Origin: Neodidymelliopsis sp. IMI 364377
Lineage: Eukaryota; Ascomycota; Dothideomycetes; Pleosporales; Didymellaceae
DNA length: 64,000 bases
Assembly (NCBI GenBank): GCA_027946375.1
Contig: JAPEUT010000030.1
Location: 1 to 64,000, forward strand
Direction of reading: 5' to 3'
Part shown: positions 43,390 to 54,965 of the stretch, piece after piece
Layout: every line of letters begins with the position of its first letter
How positions within the stretch are numbered: position 1 is the first letter of the stretch
The notes under the pieces: generated by a model
What the model saw: only the letters and a program-made list of their open reading frames with translations
Database searches by the model: none
What the model was told of the DNA's origin: nothing
Translations under genes and position numbers: made by a program

Positions 43390-46300
43390 GATGGAAAGAG
43401 AGATGTGAAATAAATGTGACACAAGTAGAAACACAAGAAAACAAACTTAATAGTAATACGATGGTTCAGAAATAGAGGACATAGTGAATAGATGTAAAGA
43501 GAGCCAAAAAAAAAATACGGACGAGAATTGAAAAGCAACTACGGGTAGTTTTTGCCTTCAAAGGCTTCCCGAGCACGTTCTGTGTGACTCTGGTATATCG
43601 GTACAGCCTCCCCCATGTCTCAGACAAGCAAAAACACCGTCCATGCAGCTTCATCATGCATCAGACACACGGCGTGACGGACCGTGACAATCATCTGCAC
43701 GCATACCCGAAGGGGGGTTACGATACCCTCTCTTGTCCGAGAGACGGTAATAGGAAGGGTGGCAGATCTATAGTAAGCTAGATATCTAAACATGTAGCTA
43801 GAGTCGCCAGCGGATTGGATTGAATGCGTGGACCCTGTATTTTTGTAGGCGAGGCGGAGTCTCAATCTAACGAATCATCACTCTTTAATCATCACGACAA
43901 CGACTGCAGCCAAGTCAGTATTGGACGCCAGCCTTGTTCTTGACCCTGATCGACAATATAGGTCTCGGCGACGACAGGGGGAAACGGCGCCTCAGCTCAC
44001 TACATCATATTCACAGGTAGCTGCTTCTATGGTGGAGACTTTCGATAGACCGGCATGTATGCAAGTCTCAAGCCCGCTCTCTAACCGCCGACGACAAGAA
44101 ACTGCAATCGACAATTGTAATGATAACGGTACCTTGCTGCGAAGAGGACGGCGTGCGAAAAAGCAAATGTGACAGCAACTTAAACCTCTGTTCGCGGGAC
44201 CGGGAACACAAGGCCGTATACAAACTTTACGAAGCTCCACAAAGACAACGTAAATTTAGCGACTCAACCAGACTTGCTATGAACACAGCTATGCTAGTGG
44301 AAGACAGACCATCTCGCGACCACAACTCTGGGACGTCTCGCTACGAAACGCTACGGCCCGGCCCCACGAGACAACTATTTCATTGGAAAGCCATGTCGAA
44401 GAAACCCGCTTTGGTCACTGCGGCTGTCCCGAGCGCCACGCGGGTTATCGTCGTACAGCATGATGCTTCGAACCCTGCAGAATCACGCTCATCATCGCTG
44501 CAAATAGTCACTGTTTAGTGCGATCTGCGTCGAGGTTCCATTGAGAGAGAACAGAGCTGATGTGTGGGATTTAATATTGGTCGTCTTGCATCGGAATATG
44601 GAGTCGAGACGATACCGATACAGTTCTCAACCAGAGGCCGCACTCTCGACAGGCGCATCACAACATGCTTGTCCACCGGTAAACTGCATATCTTAACAAC
44701 ATGGCATGATGCACCAACCCATGCACTTGCAGCGGATCTCGCTCTCGCTTCTACACATCGATCCACAACTGCAAGGCCGATATTTTCGTATGTACGAACT
44801 CCGCGTTCCTGCCACGACATGTACAAGGCTGATCGATCCTCCATAAGCTACTCGAAAGGGACACTGCTGGTCTTGTAATCACGATGCGGGGCTTCGATGC
44901 CCACATGCTGGGACCCAAGATCGCGATCTACCAGGTCGATGGGCTCATATCGGGGTACAGAGACCCAGTGTTTCGACCGTGATTTCACCCAAAGACCCGG
45001 TCGCGGTAGGAGTGCAGGAGTGTGCGGAGATTATACCCTGCTTGCTGCAGCATTGTCGCTCGAGCTTCTTCATCACTACGGGGACGAACACGCACGCGAG
45101 AGGTCGTGAAAGGTTGGTTCCATCGGACAACTTCTGTCTGACCGTAGGCCGAATACAGAACTCAAATCTCTCCCCGCTGACGTCTAGTATAGTCTCTACG
45201 TTGTCACCCGCATACCAAAACGTGCTGGAATCTTGAGCACAAGCACAGCATATCGACCCTCACTCTCTGCAGCCACGATCGGGTGGAAGCGAGGATGGAT
45301 CTCGGACTACGTGGACCTGCATACGAGAGAACTGGTCGTGACGTCCATTGGTGGATGTTTCAACGTGTAGAAGCAGAAGCTTGCAGCGTTGCTGACAGCA
45401 TGCATGATGAAGGTGTAGTTCCATCTGTAGTCCCATCTGTTTGTCAGACTTCGGCGATGGGTGCTGGTAGGAATGGATATACGGTAAGTGAAGCTGCTTA
45501 CCGTTGCCATGGACCCCAAGTTGGGAGGTGGTACCGTTATTCGACAACGCGGTGGTGTCAGATCGATGGTGCTAAGATGAAGAGGTCAACAGAATGGACG
45601 AGCACACACAAGATGTAGGTAAAACTTTATGAAAGATAGATTTCATTCAAATACGAAGACATCACGGCAAAGAAGATATGTCCCCTCCATATCCTCAATC
45701 TTGCACCTGAAGGCACTAGATCAGAGACACAGAGGCATCACCACCCGATTTGAAGAAGGTGGATGATGATGGTGTTTACTCTCGCTTCTATGTCCACACT
45801 GACTCAACGTGGTATTAACGTGACGGCCAGCTCTAGCTAATGTAGAAGCGGATGCAACAATAAACCGAAGTTTGAAGCTGCCTATACCCATCTGCAACTT
45901 CTGCTGCTCGTAAAAAGCGACAAGATGTGCAAGATGAATGGAACCCCCAGACGTCACTCTTGGACGTAGCATTGAAACCATCGGAAGCCATGTTTGATGC
46001 CCCGCGTCAGGATGGAATGGTTAGAGACCATCAGATGGCGATGTATCAAAAATTTTGCGCACAGGAAGGTGAGATATGCCTCATATCTGCCTGCTAGCAG
46101 TCTTGTCTGTGCAATGGGTGTTTTACAACCTCATGCTGGACGTTTGGCGATGAACAGAGTTCAGTCACCTGCCGATCATGGAAGGCCATGATCGGAGAGA
46201 AGGAGTATGTGGCGGGGCGGCCAGGTAGAGCGAGCATGCGCGACTATCTTCAGCACCGAGTCACTGCTCCTGCCAGATGAATGGTTTTACCCTTCTGGCC

Positions 46301-48040
46301 ACACGGATGTGTCTCGTTTGCACACTGGTCAGAACGACACAGCGGCGTCTTAGCGACCACGAATGATTCGCGGTGCTGATGGTACTCGCGGTTGTCCGCA
46401 GGTGCCTCTTCAGTACGACATGCCAAGGACCTTTCGGTCTGTCAGAGCTGCTGCAAAGCAAGCTCAATGTCTGTTGGCTTCTTCCGTCAAGATCGGATTC
46501 CGAGACCTGCCAGAAACTCTTGCTTTCGCTCGAGGCTGACCTCTCCAGACTCCTCACTCGACGTCGGGGGCTGCCCCCTACTGAGAGGTCCACGAAAACC
46601 GCGTATTGTATTTCCCCTGCTTTGCAAGCGGGAACTGTATGACCAGAGAAAGGTCGAAGGGCCTAATGTCACGTAGAAACGCGACGCCACAAAAAACAAG
46701 GCAATAGCCGAGTTGTAGAAACAGACTCTTCGCCGATCACCCCTTGGTGCGCGGTATTGACGTACGCCCTTTCTGCTGTCGTGTTGGCCTTGAACTGGAC
46801 GCCCTTAGGGGAGGTTACGTCAGAATGGGCGTGTTGACACGACAGCGGTCGCAGATTTTTCGCTCGGTAGTGATATGATTTCGGCTCGTCGTGCTTTCGT
46901 GTGAGAACATTGTACGGGTTGCGTGGTGCTGCCCTGTTCTGTATTGTAGTGGCTTGTCTGACTGCTGGATTCGTCTGCCAACCCCTGCCTCCAAGGACGC
47001 TTTAGCTTGCCGACGGGCTTTTCGCCCTCGTCGTTCGCTTTGCTGTCGGTTTGGGGTCGTGTGAACGGGTGTTGACCATCGTCATGCAAGTCGACCTGTG
47101 CCGTGTATGTATGGGCGATCCGTGTAGGCATTCCCTGATGCGAGATGAATCTCGATGTTGTTGCAAGAGGCTGGATGGCATTGCGTATGTGCAAGAGGCT
47201 GAGTAGCGTTGCGTATGTTTGCAAGAGGCGGAGTGGCATTGCATGTTGTATGGGCAATCCGTGTAGGCGTTCCCTGATGCGAGACGTAGCTCGATGGTCG
47301 CAAGAGGCTGAGTAGCATTGCATGTAATGGCAGGAGGCTCAGAGGCACTGCGCAAATCGCGAGGCGATGCTCGGTGTTGTTGCAAGAGGTTGAATAACAT
47401 TACAAAGCCACTGTCGTGTTTCAGAATCAGCTGGCTGCGGGACGTCTCCCGGCTTTGAGCAGACATGTAGTCGTGCTGCGAGTTTGCCGTAAAGGATAAC
47501 GCACGAGAACCTCGGCTCATCCAGCTGTGGTCAAACCAACTTCCACGACGTTATTGGCAGTGCTAGTTGCACACCTCGTCGGTGGACGTACTCCATGTAG
47601 GAGAACACCTGTTTGCACCGGTAGTCAGGTCGGCGGACCGTGCTGTACCCAAGAGGGACTACGCCTCAGACGAGACTGTCATTCGAGTGTGTGTCAAACA
47701 GTGGAAGGGTAGTGGTTGAAGGTAAGGTTGAGAAATGGTCAGCATTGGTGAGACAGACGTAAAAGGTGTGGTGGAAACCAAGGAAAAGGCATAGCCTCCA
47801 AGGGCATGAACACGCCAGTCAAGTGCGGTGAGGTGGTGCGTAGGAGAAGACGAGGGACGCAGACTTTATAAAGGCCTTGGTGGAGACGCGTGAAGAGGAG
47901 GTTGGGCGCGTGCAATTTTCTTTGGAAGGAAGTGCTCGCGCTAGTTTAGCGCGGTGGGTCTCCGGCGCGTGCGTCATTGATCGTGAACACCAACTTCGCA
48001 GTTGCATGCGAGAGTGAGGGCGCTCTTATACAAAGACACT
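43390..48040. other. Gene-poor stretch of about 4.6 kb
   Basis: No gene can be supported on either strand. The longest ATG frame (44120-44518, 132 codons) has no motif or coding-like pattern. No transposase, rRNA or tRNA signature was seen. The only clear structure is the short-unit repeat at about 47110-47395. The right end (47700-48040) holds the promoter of the EF-hand gene. Confidence 0.45.
47110..47395. repeat. Degenerate short-unit tandem repeat nested in a 160-bp duplication
   Basis: A unit of about 25-28 bp with the core gcaagaggctgagtagcatt recurs about six times, as in tgcaagaggctggatggcat and gcaagaggcggagtggcatt. The array is interleaved with two copies of a longer block (gggc.atccgtgtaggc.ttc then cctgatgcgaga) near 47114-47145 and 47251-47286. 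It is not coding. Confidence 0.75.
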
Positions 48041-48769
48041 ATGGTAATGCTTTTGCTTTTACATCACCTACACACAGAAAACACTAACGCGAATCAGCCG
48101 CCGAAGCGTCGCGCAGCCCCGGCAAAAGCTCGACCCGCACCAAAACGCGCTTCGAAGCTCGCCAAAGAGAATGGACTGAATGCGGAACAAGAAGCTGAGA
48201 TCCGCGAAGCCTTTGGTCTCTTCGCTGTACATCATCCAAACCATGAGGACTCGAAAGAGGGTGTTCTGCGCAAGGATGATGTGCGACGTTGTCTAATGTA
48301 GGTCCATGCCAACGCAGACAAGCCGAAACGAAAGCTAACTTGACAAAGCTCCCTCAACCTTGCACCCGAGAAGTCAGAAATCCCTTCCATCCTTGCGACC
48401 ATAGACCCTCTCGGCACTGGATTTGTCGAGTTCATACCTTTCCTATCCTATGCTGCCATCGCAATGCACTCGAAAGAGGCTGGATCAGACGACGACATGG
48501 AGGACGACGAGGACGACCGCGGTGAGACCAATGCAGAGGAAGTCAGTGCTGGCTATCAACTATTCACGCACGGCGGTCCTGGGCCTATCACATTAGGGCA
48601 CCTGCGAAGGATAGCGAAAGAGCTGAGGGAAGATGTACCGGACGAAGTGCTCAGAGATATGATCCTTGAGGCGAACGGCGGCGTACGCGGCAAGGGTAAG
48701 GACGTCGGCGGAGTGTCATTGGAAGAGTTTGAAAGCGTGATGAAGCGGGCTGGCCTGTCCTTTGGATGA
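48041..48769 (+). CDS. EF-hand calcium-binding protein, centrin/calmodulin-like, three exons
   Basis: Exons 48041-48043 (ATG only), 48098-48297 and 48349-48769 give 207 aa. The first intron (54 nt, GTAATG donor, ACTAACG branch, CAG acceptor) has no stop and keeps frame, so an unspliced message would add 18 hydrophobic residues. A basic Ala/Pro/Lys leader (PPKRRAAPAKARPAPKRASK) is followed by EF-hand pairs: QEAEIREAFGLFAVHHPNHE, then SILATIDPLGTGFVEFIPFL, and after an acidic insert (DDDMEDDEDDRGE) ITLGHLRRIAKELREDVPDE and GVSLEEFESVMKRAGL. The order matches centrin/Cdc31-type proteins, but only the second loop (D.LGTGFVEF) looks close to a canonical Ca2+ site. The exact member is unclear. Confidence 0.82.
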
Positions 48770-49417
48770 TGACGGATGGTTGAAGCAACAACACATCGAT
48801 ATGCGCATGTCTCGAAAGCCAGCGCTTCGACATACTTCCCTACGACCGGATACGACACCCATGTCTTCGATATAACGACTTCACTCCGGCGTCGCAGGCC
48901 ATTGGAGAGTCACAGTATGCAGGCCGCGGTTCCTACAATCTAGACGCAGCATCAACGAGCATCGTCCACATTGTCCATGCTATCTGTGGACTTTCTATAA
49001 AAGGACTGCGATTGAACTCAACGAGCAGTCTCGAGGTAGTTTCCAACTCGCTGGCGTGGTTTGCAGATTATGTAGTAGTCGACTGCGGAAGATAGTTAGC
49101 ATATCCAAAGATAGCAATAGAAAACACTCCGCACCAATCATAAAATTGTTGGCCGCAGACGTCAGCCATCAAAGCTGTTAGTCTTGGCAGGGATACAGGC
49201 AGTTCAGCAAAGGGAACACGACACGAGTGCAACAGAGGGGTGCAACCAACTGAGCACTAACCCGGCAATCCTTTCCTCTTTAACACAGGTACTGCCGTAC
49301 GTTTCCTCTTCGCGGGAGGCTAGTTGCACAACAATTCAAGACTGATCTCGGCAGCCAGTTCCGCTCAATGTCCCCAGCCTAAACCTAGGGCCCATTCTTA
49401 CTCCCTCCCCTAGTGGC
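48770..49417. other. Intergenic: EF-hand 3' flank and GDA1 promoter
   Basis: About 650 bp between two plus-strand genes, with only short ORFs. Nothing was recognised. Confidence 0.5.
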
Positions 49418-51252
49418 ATGTCCAGCGGTGTTGAAGCCCCCGGCCAACGACGTCCCGGTATCTGGTCCTACCTCAGCTTCTCTGGTCCTCGCCGCCGCGT
49501 CTCCGTGTCCCTTCCACGCAGCTACAACCCCAACCACAATCACGATCCCCACGAGAAACCCGACCGACACGCGCGACAGCGGTCAACCAATTCAACGGGC
49601 TACATGAGCGATTTCAAGGGCTCCGCGATGATGAACCAGGGCCAGCGGCTGCGCTACCTGAAGACGGGCGGCATCATCGCCTTTGTCTTGCTGGTGCTGT
49701 ACTTTGTTGCGCCGCGAGATGGCCTGTCGAGAGGTGCGCAGACTCCCAGCACGCACTGGAAAGCATACTGACCGTTTACCACAGGGTCCGTGTCGACAGG
49801 AGGCAACACAGCCGCGCCTGGCTCCAAGGCCATGTGCACCAAGTCGTACTCGAAAGACAAGCCGCTCATCCAGTATGCGCTCATGATCGACGCCGGCAGC
49901 ACAGGCTCCCGCATCCACGTCTACAAGTTCAACAACTGTGGCCCCAGCCCCGAGCTCGAGAGCGAGGTCTTTGAGATGACACCCAAGAGGGAGGGCGGTT
50001 CCGGTCTCTCTTCCTACGGTGCCGACGCTGAAGGCGCGGCAAAGAGTCTTGATGTGCTCATGGACAAGGCGGTTGCGAGCGTGCCCAAGGAATACCAGCG
50101 ATGCTCACCCATTGCTGTTAAGGCTACAGCAGGTCTCCGCAAGCTGGGCGAAGAGAAGAGCAACGCCACTTTGGCTGCTGTGCGCCGTCGCCTGGAAGAA
50201 GTCTACCCCTTCCCCCTCGTTTCTGAAGAGAGGAACGGCGTCGAAGTCATGCCTGGCGAGATGGAAGGCGTCTACGCCTGGATTACCATCAACTATCTCC
50301 TCGGCAAGATTGGAGGCCCAGACAAGACACCCACAGCCGCTGTCCTCGACCTTGGTGGTGGCTCGACCCAGATCGTCTTCAACCCCACCTTCCCCAGCAG
50401 TCCCCGCGGTGGCCTCCCCTCCCAGCTGGCCGAGGGCGACCACAAGTACTCTCTCAGCTTCGGCGGCCGTGACTTCTCGCTCTACCAGCACTCGTACCTT
50501 GGGTACGGACTGATGGAGGCACGCAACAACCTCCACAGCGCCATCCTCGACGCCCTGTACCAGCAGAACAAGGACTCGGGCGCAACCGAGTACCTCAAAT
50601 CCCCCATCATCAACCCCTGCATCGCACCCGGCATGAGCCGCGAAATCGACGTCAAGATGCCCAAGGGCCACGCCCTCGGCGAATCAGTAACAGTCAACAT
50701 GACGGGCCCCTCAACCGCAGCACCCACGCAATGTCGCGGCTGGGCCGAGAAAACGCTCCACAAAGACGACGAATGCCTCATCGCGCCCTGCGCATTCCGC
50801 GGTGTCCACCAACCGCCCTTTGAGCAAACCTTTGCCACAGAAGCAGTCTACCTCCTCTCCTACTTCTACGACCGCACCCAGGACCTCGGCATGCCCGAGT
50901 CCTTCACCATCCGCGAGCTGCAGAACCTCGCCGACAAAGTCTGCCAGGGCGAAACCGGCTGGGACGTCTTCACGCCCGTGCCCAAGGCTCTCGAAGAGCT
51001 GCGCGGTCGTCCCGAGTGGTGTCTTGATCTCAACTTCCAGCTTGCCCTGCTGCATACCGGGTATGGGATGCCTATTGATCGCGAAGTGAGGATCGCCAAG
51101 CAGGTCAAGGGGAATGAGTTGGGCTGGTGTTTGGGCGCTTCGTAAGTTGAAGTCTTTCTCCAAAACGGGGATTCAGGTGCTAATTCGTTGACAGGCTTCC
51201 TCTTCTGGAGAAGGAATCAGGATGGCAGTGCAAGATTCAGCAGATTAGCTAG
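49418..51252 (+). CDS. GDA1: Golgi guanosine diphosphatase, GDA1/CD39 family, three exons
   Basis: Golgi-lumen nucleoside diphosphatase that hydrolyses GDP to GMP so that GDP-mannose import can continue for glycosylation. Exons 49418-49733, 49785-51141 and 51195-51252 give 576 aa; introns are 51 and 53 nt. It is a type II membrane protein: about 85 cytosolic residues, then an anchor (GGIIAFVLLVLYFVAP, about 88-103). The apyrase-conserved regions are all present: MIDAGSTGSRIHVYKF, AVKATAGLRKLG, EGVYAWITINYLLG and AVLDLGGGSTQIVF, with YLGYGLMEARN further on. The last exon supplies the end LPLLEKESGWQCKIQQIS. Length and architecture fit Saccharomyces Gda1 and its mould relatives. Confidence 0.95.
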
Positions 51253-51512
51253 ATACGTGTATTGGCTGCTGTATGAATAGTCGTGGAAGGTAACATGTTG
51301 ATTTGTTTGGTTGTTTGGGTTCTGGCTGCGCATAGATGGGCGTTTAGGGCTTGTGGATCATGGTTGGGATGGCGGTATATCAAGTCTTGCCATGGATAGA
51401 ATATCACGGACTCACTAAGCTCTCTGGTAGTATGAATGCAGTCTTGTTTGAAAGTAAATCTAAGGGTATCTTTCGCAGCTTCCCAACACCTCACTCCCTA
51501 CACAAGACATGT

Positions 51513-53565
51513 CTAAAACGAGCCAATCTGGCCCTTGGTATACATAGTCTGCCTCCTGCGTGCCCTCTTTTTCTGCTCATGCGTCATGCCCAGCACATTC
51601 GCGCCATTACGTCCGCGACCGCCCATTTTCGATTTGGCCCTCTTCAGCTTCAGCTTGCCCATCCACCTGCGCCCCTTACGCACAATGCTCTGGCTCATCA
51701 GCACCAGCATTGTGAGCACCATGACGGGCACGGCAATAATCCAGAAGAAACTGTCAGAGTGATGCTGCACGCCGTCGAAGCGTGCAAAGTTCTGGCCAAA
51801 GTATCCGACGAGGAAAGTCAAGGGGAGGAAGAAGATGGTGACGGCGGTGAGGATCTTCATGGATTCGTTTTGCAAGGCGCCCATCATGTTGAAAATCAGG
51901 TCTATGAGGTTGTCAGCTGCGCGACGCATTTGGTCCAATGACGCAGTGATCATGATGCAGTGGTCTTCTACGTCGCCCAGATACGTGTGTGCCAGGGGGC
52001 TGATGGTGATGGAGCTCATTGTCTTGCGGGTTGCGAGGTTGGAGTTGTTGTGCTGGATCCAGTTCTGTTGCATGGGGTCGCTCTTGTGGTCGCGGAGGGC
52101 GTTGATCAGGGAAATGATGGGTTGAATGGTGTTGCGGAGGATGGAGAGTTCAGAGGTGAGCAGATAAAGCGACTGAGAGTGGTGGATCTCCGGGTCCTCC
52201 AGAACGTCGAGTTCGAGCTCACCCATGGCGTCTTCGTATGCAGCGACTACAGGAATGGCGAGATCGATGATGGCGTCGATGATGGCTTGCACAATCATGC
52301 TGCTGTCGGCACTGCGGCGGAGGATGGTGTCTTCGGTGTTGAGACGCTTGAGAATGAAGGATTCGATGATGTTGGCAGAGTGCTCAAAGAAAGATATCAC
52401 GCTATTGTCTGAGCAAAGGAATATGCCAACTTGCTCCACGCTGACTGTCAAGCGCTTGTCCGTGAGAGCAGAGTTTTGCTCGAGGTATAGGATGCGCTCG
52501 ACATTGGGACCGCCGCGGTAGCGTTGAAGTGTGCGAATGCCTCCAGTGCCCTCCTGTGAGGTTGAGACACGGGACATACTGGCTCCTTCAGCAGAGCCGT
52601 TGCGTTTCTCGAACATGTCAGGTACATGCTCTACATCCTTTGGATGCTTGGGCTCGGTGTGGAGACCAAATGCGTGCTTGATTTTCTTCATCCACGTCTT
52701 TCTCTTCTTCTTCTGCGCGTGGTGTGCTGCACGGGAGCGTGAGCGTGAGCGTGCACGCCTAGGCAGCTCATCTTCAGAGTCCGAGTCACTGTCTGAGTCG
52801 TCACTGGGGTTTCGAACAAGCTTTGAAAGCGTCAACAGCACTGTTGGAGTCAGCCATCATATCGCATAATTGACTGGCCAGGCGATGATCAGAGGCATGC
52901 TCGCGCAGACAGTCCCACTTACTGAAAGCTTGGTCAGAGTACCAATCGACCTTTGTCCGCTGCTCTCGACCTGTCATCAAATCCTCAATGGCCAAACGGT
53001 GCAGTTGTTTGTGTGTTGTCAATTCACTAATGACATCAAAGTCCAAGCCATTCACATTGACCCAGCGACACTCGACCCAGTCGTCCTTGGGCCGCTTGAC
53101 AAAGTCGACCAGGGAGTCGTTGTCCAACTCATAGGTCTGTATCTTCTCGGCGGAGAAGTCGACGACGGTAATCTCGCATTGCTGGCTCAGGTGTGCGAAT
53201 CGCGCGGCGGCCTCTTCGTCCTTGACATCGACACCAGGCTCAGCTCCGGGCTCCTCCCATGTTGTCCGTGTGGGCGACTGGTAGTGTCGAACCGTATTCG
53301 AGCGTGTAATTCGCCGGCGCAGGGTGGTGTCGATGGAGGAGCGGCTGTAGGTGGGGCTGAGGACCTCCTCGATGTTTGGCTGGGCTGCGGTTGCCGTTGT
53401 TGAGGTTGCAGACCTCCCGCGACTTCTGCTCTGGGGCTGTCCGTCAACATGGGTATCGAGATGGAGTCTGGGCACCGTTGCAGCGGACTCGCGTCGGTTC
53501 TGGGCAGAAGTAGGCGAGCCTGGCGAGGCAAAGTCCTGGATCTTGGAGCCTGGTGGTGAGGCCAT
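51513..53565 (-). CDS. CorA-type divalent cation transporter with GQN in place of GMN, two exons
   Basis: Exons 53565-52923 and 52840-51513 (82-nt intron, GTAAGT donor) give 656 aa. The N-terminal 230 residues are Ser/Arg-rich, then have the CorA soluble domain (ITVVDFSAEKIQTYELDND, CRWVNVNGLDFDVISELTTH, HRLAIEDLMTGREQRTKVDW). An acidic/basic insert (SDDSDSDSDSEDELPRRARS) follows. The C-terminus has two helices: ILTAVTIFFLPLTFLVGYFG then QNF, and FFWIIAVPVMVLTMLVLMSQ. In CorA, Alr and Mrs2 channels the loop after helix 1 is GMN, needed for Mg2+ selectivity; here it reads FGQNF. The fold is secure. Mg2+ specificity cannot be assumed, and a different cation or regulatory role is possible. Confidence 0.9.
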
Positions 53566-54965
53566 GACGCATGAATGGTGCGATTGTCTCGCAGTGTAAC
53601 GAGGGAAAGGCTAGGAATTCATGCAGCAGATCATGGGGCAGGAGAGCGGGAATAAAGGCTAGAGATTAGGGGGTGTGAAGAGACGATGCTATGACGACGG
53701 AGCAAGACCGTGTTCTGTCATTCGCGCTGCACATGATCGAGCACTGGCTGTGTGTATACAAAACACGACGCTGAGACTTTTCAGCTGGGTGCGACCCGCG
53801 GCCGCCGACAGGAACGTGGTACACGGTGCAGGTCAGCACTGAGCAGGCGTGCGAACACTGGCACTGGACAGCTGCCAACGTCGATCACGATCAGCGCCTG
53901 TGCAGCTGTTGCCGTGAGCAGTGGAGAGGCACCGCCGCCGCGGCTCAGGCTTCGAGGCCGGCCCCTTTACAGAGGTGTCGACTTGGTTTGAGTGTGGACG
54001 AGTGAGCATTGATGAGAGGCCAGCCATGACGGTAGCACGACAGGACGACAGGGTCGCAAGCGAGTACCGAGTCTGCACGCTGCATTTCTCAGCAGCGGCG
54101 CCGACTGGCAGCTGCACTCGGCCGGCGCGCGAGGCGGTGCATGGTGAGAATTTGCAGTCAGTCTCAGTCTTGGTGCCCGGCAGCATGATGCATGGTGCGA
54201 GTGCGTGGGTGAGTGAGGGCACTGCACTGCACTGCAGGGCCAGGCTGCACACTGTGGACAGTAGAATGCATGTCACGACAGTAGAGTGCATGTCACTGCA
54301 CAGTAGATGTAGATAGACTGGACAGTACCGGTAGAGGTCTCTGCATGGAAATGAAAGGTCGAGGCTGCCCGCCGCCGCTGCTATTCGTGGTCCACTAGCT
54401 GCCCTAGGCCGGTGCCGAGAACTCTCCACTTGCGGCAGCCCATGGCCGCTCACCCAAACTGTCTCCTCTCCCCATTCCCACCCATCCAGCAGCCTCATTG
54501 AACATAGTCTAGCACCCCCATACTACTATCACACGCCCCCCTCCGCCGCGCAGAGAGCCGTCGTGCTGTCCCCGCTGCCCGCTGCCCGCTGCCCGCTGCC
54601 CTCTGCCCTCTGCCCCTGCGGCCCCCCTCGACTCGACAGCGTCCCCAGCTTGCCACACCACACGCTCCTGCCGTGCCTGGGACACCCCTAACGCACAGCA
54701 AACACGCTCATCTCCCGCCGACCGCCCATCAAAGCCCCCTCGCACCTCTCGCCCGCTGCAGTGCGCCGCCCGCTGAGTGAAAGCCGCTGCTGCTCGCGCC
54801 TCGTTCTGCCGGGTCTCGTCGTCCAGGGCCTGCTTGTCGCCCACCACATGCGACACTAGTGCTGCACCACCACCCCACGGCTCCTCTCCTCTCCTCTCCT
54901 CTCCTCATCTGCCCACCCGCCCTCGACGCACCACGCACATCGCACCACGCCCGCCACCAGCAGCC
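53566..54965. other. Divergent promoter region with polypyrimidine and CTGCC repeats
   Basis: About 1.4 kb between the CorA start (minus strand) and the MYND-protein start (plus strand). It contains a gctgccc/ctctgcc tandem run at about 54575-54617 and a ctcct run at about 54884-54906, the latter 60 bp upstream of the MYND ATG, probably in its 5' UTR. The C-rich frame that continues upstream of that ATG is not conserved coding in appearance. Confidence 0.5.

Noticed and set aside
44120..44518. 132-codon ATG ORF in the gene-poor region
   Set aside because: Composition is unlike the genes around it, with no domain and no intron-extended model.
47002..47520. 172-codon minus-strand ORF
   Set aside because: It reads through the minisatellite and is open only because the repeat unit lacks stops in that frame.
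54777..54965. N-terminal extension of the MYND protein
   Set aside because: It starts at a non-ATG codon, and the frame is just the C-rich leader; the family begins at MREVNFSIPN.
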